Source: Hufsiella arboris (GTDB lineage Bacteria; Bacteroidota; Bacteroidia; Sphingobacteriales; Sphingobacteriaceae). Taken from it: a DNA stretch of 64,000 nt. The notes beneath the pieces were generated by a model. The model was not told the origin of the DNA and made no database searches. It saw nothing but the letters and a program-made list of their open reading frames with translations. Below are positions 42,880 to 50,471 of the stretch, piece after piece. Each line of letters starts with the position of its first letter. Positions within the stretch are counted from its first letter, which is position 1. The DNA is taken from contig NZ_WVHT01000001.1 of NCBI RefSeq assembly GCF_009834875.1, positions 558,001 through 622,000 of the forward strand. Direction: 5' to 3'. The position numbers and the translations under genes are program-made.

Positions 42880-44250
42880 ATGGGATGCGGAAGCTGCTCA
42901 ACAGGTGGAGGATGTACACCTGCTGGCTGCAAAAGTAATGGCTCATGCCTTACAAATGGTTGCAGCAAATTAGATGTTTACGACTGGCTGTCGGATATGG
43001 ACATGCCATCAAATTATAAAGCCTTCAATATAATCGAAGTCAAATTTAAAGGGTCCAGGAAAGATTTTTATATTAACCATGAGCACCTTTATCTGGAAAA
43101 CGGCGAACTTGTTGTTGTAGAAACCGCTACCGGCGGATACGATATCGGGCATGTTTCTGTTACCGGCGAGCTCGTTAGGATGCAGCTTAACAAGAAGCAT
43201 CTGAAGGTGGAAGATGTGGTAAAGAAAATCTATCGCAAAGCCACGCCTGCCGATGTCGACAAATGGAAAGCGGCGAAAGACCTGGAATGGGAAACAATGC
43301 ACAGGGCGCGGAAACTTGCGCTTGAGCTTGGCCTGTCGATGAAGTTAAGCGACGTTGATTACCAAGGCGATAAAACCAAAGCTACATTTTATTACACTGC
43401 AGAAGGGCGTGTCGATTTCCGCGAACTGATCAAGCGAATGGCAGAAGCATTCAGGATTCGTATCGAAATGCGCCAGATCGGTATGCGCCAGGAAGCAAGC
43501 AGGCTCGGCGGAATTGGCTCATGCGGCAGGGAATTATGCTGTTCAACCTGGTTAACCGACTTCAAAACGGTTTCAACCGCTGCGGCACGTTATCAAAACC
43601 TGTCTCTTAATACCCTCAAACTCGCCGGGCAGTGCGGTAAGCTTAAGTGCTGCCTGAACTATGAGTTGGATACTTATATGGATGCGCTGAAAGATATCCC
43701 GGATAATGTGGATAGGCTGGAAACCGGAAAGGGCTACGCACGTTTACAAAAGACCGATATCTTTAAAAAATTGATGTGGTTCAGCTATCCTAACGATGAT
43801 ACCTGGATTCCGCTGGAAATTGATCGCGTTAAAGAAATACAGCAGCTTAACAAGGAAGGAATAAAGCCTGATGATCTTAAAGATGAGTCAGCGGAAATTG
43901 AACCAGTTAAGGTTGAAAAAGTGCTGGATTATGAAAATGTAGTTGGCCAGGACAGCCTTACGCGGTTGGACGACCGGGGCCGTATTAACAAGAATCGTAA
44001 CCGGAACAAACAAAAGAGTGGAGGCAGGGATCAAAGGAACCAATCGCCGCAAGGGCAGCAAGCTTCAGGTACTTCCGCGAACAAGCCAGGAAATCAGCAG
44101 CCTCAAAGGACAGTTCCTCAACAAGCTGCGGCTAAGAATGCGCCCGAAAATGAGGAGCGAACAAGCCGCAGCCGCAACAGAAATCGTAACCGCAACAGAA
44201 ATCGCAATAATAGGCCACAAGGTAATAATGACGCCAATCCACAGGTTTAA
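42880..44250 (+). CDS. ricT: PSP1 domain protein RicT/YaaT
   Basis: A 456-residue protein. The N-terminus is unusually Cys-rich (MGCGSCSTGGGCTPAGCKSN), then comes the PSP1 core with SCGRELCC and GQCGKLKCCLNYE cysteine motifs that bind a [4Fe-4S] cluster in the Bacillus Ric complex. In Bacillus, RicT with RicA and RicF controls RNase Y; no RicA or RicF is seen here. The last 80 or so residues are Asn/Arg-rich low complexity (NRNRNRNRN near the end), possibly RNA-binding. Its 3' end overlaps gldH by 23 nt. Confidence 0.9.
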   Translation: MGCGSCSTGGGCTPAGCKSNGSCLTNGCSKLDVYDWLSDMDMPSNYKAFNIIEVKFKGSRKDFYINHEHLYLENGELVVVETATGGYDIGHVSVTGELVRMQLNKKHLKVEDVVKKIYRKATPADVDKWKAAKDLEWETMHRARKLALELGLSMKLSDVDYQGDKTKATFYYTAEGRVDFRELIKRMAEAFRIRIEMRQIGMRQEASRLGGIGSCGRELCCSTWLTDFKTVSTAAARYQNLSLNTLKLAGQCGKLKCCLNYELDTYMDALKDIPDNVDRLETGKGYARLQKTDIFKKLMWFSYPNDDTWIPLEIDRVKEIQQLNKEGIKPDDLKDESAEIEPVKVEKVLDYENVVGQDSLTRLDDRGRINKNRNRNKQKSGGRDQRNQSPQGQQASGTSANKPGNQQPQRTVPQQAAAKNAPENEERTSRSRNRNRNRNRNRNNRPQGNNDANPQV

Positions 44251-44716
44251 GCATTTATCGCAAGGAATAATTCTTCTTTTCGTTACATGCCTGCTTATTT
44301 CATGCAATGAGAATACGCTGGTTGACAGCAACAAGGAGATTGAAAATCATAACTGGCTATACAATAACAAAATCAGGATTCCTGTAACTATTACGGATGC
44401 TGGTAAAGCTTATAACCTGTTTATGAATCTGAGGCATACGGCTAACTATAAATATTCAAATATCTACGTAATTATCCGCGAAATTGGTCCGGACAAAAAG
44501 ACAAAGGCTGTTCGGAAGGAATTTCAACTGGCATATCCGGATGGGCAATGGCTTGGCAAGGGTTCCGGAAATTTGTATAGTTACCAATTCCAGATATTTA
44601 AGAATCATCATTTCAGCCAGAAGGGCAATTACCTGATAGAATTTGAGCAAAACATGCGAGATAACCCTTTGCGTGAGGTTAGCGACATTGGCTTAAAAGT
44701 CGTTCCAACTAATTAG
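44228..44716 (+). CDS. gldH: Gliding motility lipoprotein GldH
   Basis: A 162-residue lipoprotein. A signal peptide (HRFKHLSQGIILLFVTCLL) ends in a lipobox LISC; the body has NWLYNNKIRIPVTITDAGKAYNLFMNLRHT and IFKNHHFSQKGNYLIEFEQNMR, the GldH signature. GldH is needed for gliding and for secretion by the type IX system in Flavobacterium; it is also present in non-gliding Bacteroidota. The start at 44228 is inside ricT; the same frame is open further upstream but shadows the ricT low-complexity tail. The holB-ricT-gldH order is common in the phylum, from memory. Confidence 0.9.
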   Translation: MTPIHRFKHLSQGIILLFVTCLLISCNENTLVDSNKEIENHNWLYNNKIRIPVTITDAGKAYNLFMNLRHTANYKYSNIYVIIREIGPDKKTKAVRKEFQLAYPDGQWLGKGSGNLYSYQFQIFKNHHFSQKGNYLIEFEQNMRDNPLREVSDIGLKVVPTN

Positions 44717-44728
44717 CAGTAAAGTAAA

Positions 44729-44797
44729 AAGAGGGTTTGAGCTATTTGCACCTACTTATTTCAACCCGTGTTAACCTATTTCGCTCAAAACCCTCTT
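44729..44797. terminator. Inverted repeat between convergent gldH and Rieske gene
   Basis: AAGAGGGTTTGAGC at 44729-44742 pairs with GCTCAAAACCCTCTT at 44783-44797 apart from one bulge, around a 40-nt loop. Location between converging genes suggests a two-way terminator, though the loop is long and T-runs are weak. Confidence 0.5.
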
Positions 44798-44801
44798 GTC
44801 T

Positions 44802-45236
44802 TTAACTTTTGACAGTTAAAGTACTGCCTTGAATGCTGATGTTATAAACTTTCAGGCTTGTAGCGGCGGGCCCCAAAAGAACGGCTCCGGTTGTTGCAAA
44901 CTGGCTGCCGTGATTCGGACAAATAAATCTTGCCTGGTTGGCATTGTAATTAATGGATGTTCCCTCATGCGTGCAGGCGACCTGGACCGCCGTGAACGAA
45001 GAAACATCGTTTGTTGGCCCAGTTCGAACAACAATTACACCATTAGAAACCTTTGATTCGCCAATATTTTTTATCTCGCTATTCAAATCAATTGAGAAAT
45101 TAATATTTGCGGGAGGCGTTGGAGGTTGAGGTCCGCCATCTGAATCGCTGCCACTTTTTTTGCACGCTGCCAGGCAACCGGTGCACGCTGCCGCCACGCC
45201 GATGCCGAATGCTTTAATAAATTCATCTCTTTTCAT
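44802..45236 (-). CDS. Rieske [2Fe-2S] lipoprotein
   Basis: A 144-residue protein with a lipoprotein signal ending in LAAC (Cys25), a Pro/Gly-rich linker, and a Rieske domain with the ligands Cys88-Thr-His90 and Cys106-Pro-Asn-His109. The two ligand motifs are 15 residues apart, as in Rieske proteins, so a cluster should bind. It would be a periplasm-facing electron carrier. The ATG at 45236 was chosen, because the lipoprotein signal begins there. Its start overlaps the DUF5777 gene by 14 nt. Last gene of the ECF operon; no cytochrome b partner is near. Confidence 0.88.
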   Translation of the reverse strand: MKRDEFIKAFGIGVAAACTGCLAACKKSGSDSDGGPQPPTPPANINFSIDLNSEIKNIGESKVSNGVIVVRTGPTNDVSSFTAVQVACTHEGTSINYNANQARFICPNHGSQFATTGAVLLGPAATSLKVYNISIQGSTLTVKS

Positions 45237-46146
45237 AATTACTAGGATTTGTTTTAGTGCGATGGAAGGTGAACATCCTGGAGATAGTGAATCCGAAACG
45301 GAACTCACCATCAAGCCAGGACGATGTAGAATTCGGAATAAAGTTGTTTTCAACGATCGCAGGAGCATTAACGAAATTCATCGTAAATACATGGCCTCCC
45401 GTTTCAATTTCAATTCCTATACCAAGCGGATCGTAATAATTGGTATTGGGGTTATTTTTCCGGTATTGAGAAAATACGTGATTATAATCAACCACCACTC
45501 CAAAACGCTTAGTGAATTTATATCGGAATGCTCCTCCAAGTGAGAATAGTGTTTTTTCATCATCAGGGCTCAGCGTTACGTTCCTGAATAAAACATTAGG
45601 AGATAGTTGTAGTGAAAACCTTGGTGAAAACTTTCGCGCCAGCAGAACTTCGACGAAGTAAGAAAAGCGGTCGGCGTAATTATCGAATACATCGGTGGTA
45701 ACCTCATACGGCGTAAATCCTGTTTTCGCAATCAGGCTCATAGAAAGCGGTATTTTATCATCGGTTGTTTGCCGGAGGGCGGCGTACTTCAGTTGAAGGT
45801 CAAGCAGCTGTTCATATTTGCTGCGTCCAAAACCAATATTCAATCTGTCTGTAATTCCATATTCGAATCCGATATAGATGTCACTTGAGTTGTCAAATCC
45901 CCAAAATGTTTTTGACCCCCCATCCACTCCTCCTATATCGCCAAATCGATGTCCAACCTGAAAATCCAGGTTGTACTTTTTTACCATCGCCGTAGTTTGT
46001 GACAGAATGAGATGGCTCGACTTAAACGTAGCAGTTACAGGTTCCGTCTTCGTTTCGCTGTTCTCCATGGTGGCCAACAAGGAGTCGGTTTGAGCCTTGG
46101 CTGTATAGCAGAAGAAGCATAATGCGATTAATAGTTTAGTTTTCAT
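45223..46146 (-). CDS. DUF5777 family beta-barrel protein
   Basis: A 307-residue protein with a signal peptide (MKTKLLIALCFFCYTAKAQ) and alternating aromatic strands typical of an outer-membrane barrel; the segments LDFQVGHRFGDIGGVDGGSK and YIGFEYGITDRLNIGFGRSK mark the DUF5777 family. Function unknown; I recall this family often near YceI and cytochrome or Rieske genes in Bacteroidota, which matches here. It starts 5 nt after the YceI stop codon. Confidence 0.85.
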   Translation of the reverse strand: MKTKLLIALCFFCYTAKAQTDSLLATMENSETKTEPVTATFKSSHLILSQTTAMVKKYNLDFQVGHRFGDIGGVDGGSKTFWGFDNSSDIYIGFEYGITDRLNIGFGRSKYEQLLDLQLKYAALRQTTDDKIPLSMSLIAKTGFTPYEVTTDVFDNYADRFSYFVEVLLARKFSPRFSLQLSPNVLFRNVTLSPDDEKTLFSLGGAFRYKFTKRFGVVVDYNHVFSQYRKNNPNTNYYDPLGIGIEIETGGHVFTMNFVNAPAIVENNFIPNSTSSWLDGEFRFGFTISRMFTFHRTKTNPSNYEKR

Positions 46147-46151
46147 GGGAA

Positions 46152-46700
46152 TTATTTTGAAGCAGTGCTGGGCGTATAATTTGCTTTAACTGTTACCTGG
46201 ATACTCTCGGCAATATTTTTGAACACAATTTTGGGGATGTCGATATGGTGGTCTTTGCACAGTACCGTAAATTTGGATTGAACAGTCACGGAGCTATTTG
46301 TAATTGAAACAGTTCCATTAATTGATCTGGCTTGTTTCACGCCGTGCACTTCAAGGTCTCCGTTAACTGTAACCTGGTAATTCCCGGGAGTTTTCCAGTC
46401 GATTTTTTCGTTTATTTTTCCTTTGAACCTTGCAAAAGGAAACTTGTCGCTCTCCATGTAATTTTCATTGAAATGTTCCTGCATCAGGCTTTTTTGGAAT
46501 TGGTAAGAATTAATCGGAATGCTGAATTGTAGTTCGCCGGTTGCCGGGTTCAAAACAGATACTCCTTTTGTCGAGGTCGCATCGATATTTTCAAGAGGTG
46601 CCTCTGAGAAAATCGTGGTTGTCACGCTTCGGCAAGTGTAAAGCGGTGGCTGGCTTTGTGTAAAAACAAAGCAAAATAAGATTGCTATGAAGTGTTTCAT
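46152..46700 (-). CDS. YceI-like lipid-binding protein
   Basis: A 182-residue secreted protein with a YceI-type lipocalin barrel: YQFQKSLMQEHFNENYMES and DKFPFARFKGKI match the conserved region, and VNGDLEVHGVKQARSINGTV follows. YceI proteins bind polyisoprenoids, including quinone precursors, in the periplasm. It overlaps the upstream anti-sigma-like gene by 4 nt. A lipid or quinone carrier fits the presence of a Rieske protein in the same operon. Confidence 0.82.
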   Translation of the reverse strand: MKHFIAILFCFVFTQSQPPLYTCRSVTTTIFSEAPLENIDATSTKGVSVLNPATGELQFSIPINSYQFQKSLMQEHFNENYMESDKFPFARFKGKINEKIDWKTPGNYQVTVNGDLEVHGVKQARSINGTVSITNSSVTVQSKFTVLCKDHHIDIPKIVFKNIAESIQVTVKANYTPSTASK

Positions 46701-47932
46701 TTTTTGCCTGTACTGAGCTTTGAAATGTTAATGTTCAGATTTATAGCCGCCCCGGTTGAAAGGAGTTTGACATTGCCATAGCCAATATCTGTAAGCGGCA
46801 ATTTTACATATGGCTGTATGCCGATGCTCGTGACAGGATTTATCTGGCGCTGGTAGATAACAGAAAGGTTCCCGATGCCAAAGAAATGCTGGTTTTTGTT
46901 CCTGACCTGATAGCTAGCCGGCCACTTAACGTTCGGGTCGGCGTATGAATAATCATATTTCTCTTTAAGCATCAAATAGCTTGACAGGCCGGCGGATAGC
47001 TGCAATGAATTTCTTTTCTTGTTGTAAAGCGTATAATTAGCATTCAACGGAATATCTATCACCTGGCAATCTGCCGAAACATCCTGCGGGTCTACCGGAA
47101 ATTTATATGATGAGTTTGGATTGTAATATTCAAATCCTGAATCGTATTTTTTCCTGGCGAGCGTAACGCCGGTTGTAAAGCTTAATTTAGGAGCAACGCT
47201 TACAGTTAACAAAAGGCCCCCGCCAAAGTCCAAGTTGCCGCTTTGAAATGAGTTTACAGAACTGACGCCAGGTGCGGCGGTTGCGCTTAAAATAATTGAA
47301 GGCTTAAATTTCTTTACTGTTTTCGCAAGTCTGGAACTACTTGAATCTGCTTTTTTTATAGTGTTGTTCGTGTTGTTTGAGAGCGTACTGCTGTCGGTAA
47401 GTTTCTGTATTTGTTGGCCGGCTACAGGTTGTTGAGCTGCTTGTCCGGATGATTTTTGTTCATTGTTACTTTGCGCAAGATGTGTGGTTTCGCTAATCGG
47501 ATTTTGATTTGTAGCAGCTGTATCGACATTCCTGAAACCCCGCGCAGTTTTTAACGAAACGTTATTTTTTGAAAACGGGGTGGAATAGTCGCCTTTTAGT
47601 TTTTTCAGTATATCACTTTCGATAGAATCGACGGTCACTTTCGAAATTGAGTTACCTTCTTTTTTGTCAGGCGTTGGTTTCTGGATCTTACTTACCTTAA
47701 TAGTATTCTTTGTTACCTGAGTATCTCCTGGCCAAAAAAGTAAAGCTATTAAAACCGTAGCTGCAATACCGCTTACAGTTGCTATGGTGAAGTAGAAAAA
47801 CCTGCGGCGCTTCTTGTCATTGCGCAGCTTGTTTTCCATTTCCCACCAATGTGTTTCGTCAAATTCAATTTTCGGATTGCCCAGGCTCTCCCGAAACAGG
47901 TCGTCAATTTTTTTTCTTTTTAAATCGCTCAT
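46697..47932 (-). CDS. Anti-sigma-like transmembrane protein with C-terminal barrel-like domain
   Basis: A 411-residue protein. Residues 1-40 are cytoplasmic and highly charged (MSDLKRKKIDDLFRESLGNP, then WWEMENKLRNDKKRRR); a single membrane segment follows at about 43-64; a long Ser/Thr/Gln-rich linker spans about 70-190; and the last 200 residues look like an outer-membrane beta-barrel protein (LDFGGGLLLTVSVAPKLSFT, NSLQLSAGLSSYLMLKEKYD). The gene overlaps the sigma gene by 4 nt, which supports an anti-sigma role. The mixed inner- and outer-membrane topology would let it bridge the envelope. The family name is not recognised. Confidence 0.7.
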   Translation of the reverse strand: MSDLKRKKIDDLFRESLGNPKIEFDETHWWEMENKLRNDKKRRRFFYFTIATVSGIAATVLIALLFWPGDTQVTKNTIKVSKIQKPTPDKKEGNSISKVTVDSIESDILKKLKGDYSTPFSKNNVSLKTARGFRNVDTAATNQNPISETTHLAQSNNEQKSSGQAAQQPVAGQQIQKLTDSSTLSNNTNNTIKKADSSSSRLAKTVKKFKPSIILSATAAPGVSSVNSFQSGNLDFGGGLLLTVSVAPKLSFTTGVTLARKKYDSGFEYYNPNSSYKFPVDPQDVSADCQVIDIPLNANYTLYNKKRNSLQLSAGLSSYLMLKEKYDYSYADPNVKWPASYQVRNKNQHFFGIGNLSVIYQRQINPVTSIGIQPYVKLPLTDIGYGNVKLLSTGAAINLNINISKLSTGKK

Positions 47933-48570
47933 TTTCCTAACCCTCCTCCGTTAATTGATAAAGTGACGCTGGTGATAGGCTTAATCGGGATAATGTTATC
48001 GGAATCGAAGCGATTTGATTCATTTTGCCTGAGCTGGAGTACCGATTTTTGCAATCGGTGCCGGGCCTTAAATAAGTTTGATTTTGATGTACCGATAGAA
48101 ATACCAAGCATTTTCGAAATTTCATCGTGAGAATAGCCGTCAATGGCGTAGAGGTTAAATACCGTTCGGTATGCTACCGGAAGTTGCTGCACTAATTTGA
48201 GAAGCTCCTTATATTCGATAGAATCAAACACGGTGCTTTCTTCCAGAACCTCGTTTGCAAAACTTATCTCTTCTGTTCTGTTATGTTTTAGTTCGGCACG
48301 ATATCGGTCGATAGCCGTATTGGAAATGATTTTTCCAAACCACGAATGAAAGGGCATCGTGTATTTGTACTTTTCAATATTTTTAAATGCCTTTAAAAAA
48401 CTGTCGTTCAGAATTTCCGCGGCATCATATTGATTTTCGGCATAACGTAAGCATTTACCCATAGCAAAGGAATAAAGGAAGCTGTACAGCATTTTTTGGC
48501 TATTGGGTTCCTTTTCAATGCAATTCTTTACTAATTGCTTAACCTTTGCTTCGTCAATGTAGCTTGTCAC
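47929..48570 (-). CDS. ECF-type RNA polymerase sigma factor
   Basis: A 213-residue sigma-70-family factor of the ECF kind. Region 2 contains AAEILNDSFLKAFKNIEKY and MPFHSWFGKIISNTAIDRYR; region 4 contains LPVAYRTVFNLYAIDGYSHDEIS and GISIGTSKSNLFKARHRLQ, the helix-turn-helix for the -35 box. The start is GTG at 48570, preceded by GCAG; no ATG is available. It heads a five-gene operon with overlapping stop and start codons, so its first target is probably this operon. Confidence 0.92.
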   Translation of the reverse strand: MTSYIDEAKVKQLVKNCIEKEPNSQKMLYSFLYSFAMGKCLRYAENQYDAAEILNDSFLKAFKNIEKYKYTMPFHSWFGKIISNTAIDRYRAELKHNRTEEISFANEVLEESTVFDSIEYKELLKLVQQLPVAYRTVFNLYAIDGYSHDEISKMLGISIGTSKSNLFKARHRLQKSVLQLRQNESNRFDSDNIIPIKPITSVTLSINGGGLGK

Positions 48571-48658
48571 CTGCTTCTTTTATACCATCACGTAGTAAAA
48601 GATAGAAAGGTTGCCTGACACTCACAATTTTTTTTGATGTCGTTAAAAACGACTCATG

Positions 48659-49969
48659 CTAAAGAAGTTCAATAAGCGATTCGAGTTTCATTCCCCGGGA
48701 GCCTTTAATTAGCACTGTGGAGTTTTCAATGGTATTTTCGGCTAACGCTTTGTGAGCTGCCTCGGTTGTTTCAAAAAATTCGGCGGCATCTGATCTCAGC
48801 TGGAAAAACTGTTGCCCGATAAATATTCTTCTTTCAGCATCAACAGATATTGCTTTTTCCAGGATTAGCTGGTGCTCTGACGCCGATTCCTCACCAAGCT
48901 CAAACATGTCACCCAATATTAGAGCTTTTGTTTCTGCCTTAATCGCCGCAAGATTTTCAAGAGCCACAATCATACTGCTTGGATTAGCGTTATAATAATC
49001 GCAAATCAACGTATTACTAGCCGTTTTCACAATCTGCGACCGGTTATTAGCTGGCTTATAGGATGAGATACCCTTATTAATTTCTGCGGGATACATATTG
49101 AAAAAGGTGCCGATAGTGATCGCCGCCAGTAAGTTTTCAAGATTATAAGTTCCCGTCAAATTGGAAGATACCTCATTTCCTTTGTCATCGAACTCCTGCA
49201 ACTCTTTACCCCATTTGATTTTCAGGCAAGGATCGGCAGACATTATCTTACCATTAATATAGCTGTCGGCACCGGCGCCGTAATAAATAATCTTTTCAAG
49301 CGATGTCTTTCGGCTCATCGCAACCAGCTCATGGTTGTCGCGGTTAATAAAAGCGATTCCATTGTTAGCAGCCAGAAATTCATACAACTCGCCCTTTGTT
49401 TTTTTGACGCCTTCAAAACTTCCGAAGCCTTCCAGGTGCGCCTTTCCTACATTGGTAATAAGCCCATGTGTCGGCTGTGATATAGAACACAGAAATTCAA
49501 TTTCTTTCTGGTGATTGGCACCCATTTCGATCACCGCCATTTCAATATCGTTAGTTATTGACAAAATGGTAAGCGGAACGCCGATATGATTGTTGAGATT
49601 TCCCTTCGTTGCGTACGTTTTATACCGTTCGCTTAAAACAGCGTTAATCAATTCTTTGGAAGTGGTTTTTCCGTTCGTGCCGGTTATTCCGATAAAAGGG
49701 ATATTTAATTTTTTACGATGGTATCTTGCTAAGTTCTGCAGTGTGGTCAGCGTATCTTCAACCAGGATAAATCGATCGGACTTTTTTTGTGATGGATCAT
49801 CGATAACTGCATAAGCAGCACCATCACCAATCGCCTGCCCTGCAAATAAGTTGCCATCGAAGTTGTCGCCTTTTAACGCAAAAAAAATGCAATCTTTTTC
49901 AATTTTCCGGGTATCGGTTGATATTACAGGATTCTGCAAGAATAACTGGTAAAGATGATCTGTTGTCAT
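48659..49969 (-). CDS. murF: UDP-N-acetylmuramoyl-tripeptide--D-alanyl-D-alanine ligase
   Basis: A 436-residue Mur ligase that adds D-Ala-D-Ala to the peptidoglycan precursor. FIGITGTNGKTTSKELINAV is the ATP-binding loop, NNHIGVPLTIL and EMGANHQKEIEFLCSI are the conserved central motifs, and NPSSMIVALENL follows. Length fits the family (about 450). The ATG at 49969 was preferred to an upstream TTG. A TATACTTG sequence on the minus strand at 49987-49994 resembles a -7 box. The gene stands alone. Confidence 0.94.
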   Translation of the reverse strand: MTTDHLYQLFLQNPVISTDTRKIEKDCIFFALKGDNFDGNLFAGQAIGDGAAYAVIDDPSQKKSDRFILVEDTLTTLQNLARYHRKKLNIPFIGITGTNGKTTSKELINAVLSERYKTYATKGNLNNHIGVPLTILSITNDIEMAVIEMGANHQKEIEFLCSISQPTHGLITNVGKAHLEGFGSFEGVKKTKGELYEFLAANNGIAFINRDNHELVAMSRKTSLEKIIYYGAGADSYINGKIMSADPCLKIKWGKELQEFDDKGNEVSSNLTGTYNLENLLAAITIGTFFNMYPAEINKGISSYKPANNRSQIVKTASNTLICDYYNANPSSMIVALENLAAIKAETKALILGDMFELGEESASEHQLILEKAISVDAERRIFIGQQFFQLRSDAAEFFETTEAAHKALAENTIENSTVLIKGSRGMKLESLIELL

Positions 49970-50014
49970 ATGATAATACAATGCTGCAAGTATAGCACTT
50001 TAGAGTTTTATTAA

Positions 50015-50329
50015 TTAATCCGCAGACTCTTCGGCATCCTCGCCATGTTCAACTATGTCACCATTCTTAAATAATATTCCCTGCAAAATTTCACGCCACA
50101 ACGGCTTTTGCCGGAGCAGGAATTCGAGGTCCATGCCGAAGTGTTTAAATTCTTCTTTTTGCGCATTTTGCATAATTGCTTTTGCGTCTTTGTTCTTTTC
50201 GATCGAGATACGCTGCTCGTACCAGTTAATCGCTTCCGCTTCTTCTCCGAGCGAAGCCATCATTCGCGCAAAAGTTCTGGTTTCTTCTGAAAGCTCATTA
50301 GCAGGCTCGTGATATTGATCAAATCCCAT
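50015..50329 (-). CDS. Encapsulated-ferritin-like protein (EncFtn family), no targeting peptide
   Basis: A 104-residue helical protein resembling the encapsulated ferritins that work inside encapsulin shells. The start YHEPANELSEETRTFARMMA, then EEAEAINWYEQR (Glu29, Glu30, Glu32, Trp36, Tyr37) and KEEFKHFGMDLEFLLR (Glu60, His63) match the EncFtn pattern, in which Glu and His residues from two chains form the iron oxidation site. The C-terminal encapsulin-targeting peptide seems absent; the tail is acidic (EHGEDAEESAD). No encapsulin gene is in the window. Identification is from remembered family sequences; rubrerythrin-like four-helix proteins are an alternative. Confidence 0.72.
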   Translation of the reverse strand: MGFDQYHEPANELSEETRTFARMMASLGEEAEAINWYEQRISIEKNKDAKAIMQNAQKEEFKHFGMDLEFLLRQKPLWREILQGILFKNGDIVEHGEDAEESAD

Positions 50330-50471
50330 AGTTTTAGCTATTTATCCAAGCGTAACAAAATTGTTCTAGTGAAGTTTTGAGGTTTGACGATTGCGTTTCA
50401 AACCGTAGATTAGAAAATTGGTAATTTATTTAGCAGTTCCGTGGATATTTAACTGTTCAAAAGCACAATAC

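Noticed and set aside
43943-44227. Longer start for GldH
   Set aside because: The frame is open upstream, but that part shadows the Asn/Arg-rich coding tail of ricT; the lipoprotein signal peptide supports the ATG at 44228.
45237-45368. Longer N-terminus for the Rieske gene
   Set aside because: It would put 44 residues before a good lipoprotein signal peptide and lies entirely inside the DUF5777 coding sequence.
48600-48658. Hairpin GTCGTT/AACGAC downstream of murF as terminator
   Set aside because: The T-run lies on the wrong side for murF transcription, and the stem is short, so it was not called.
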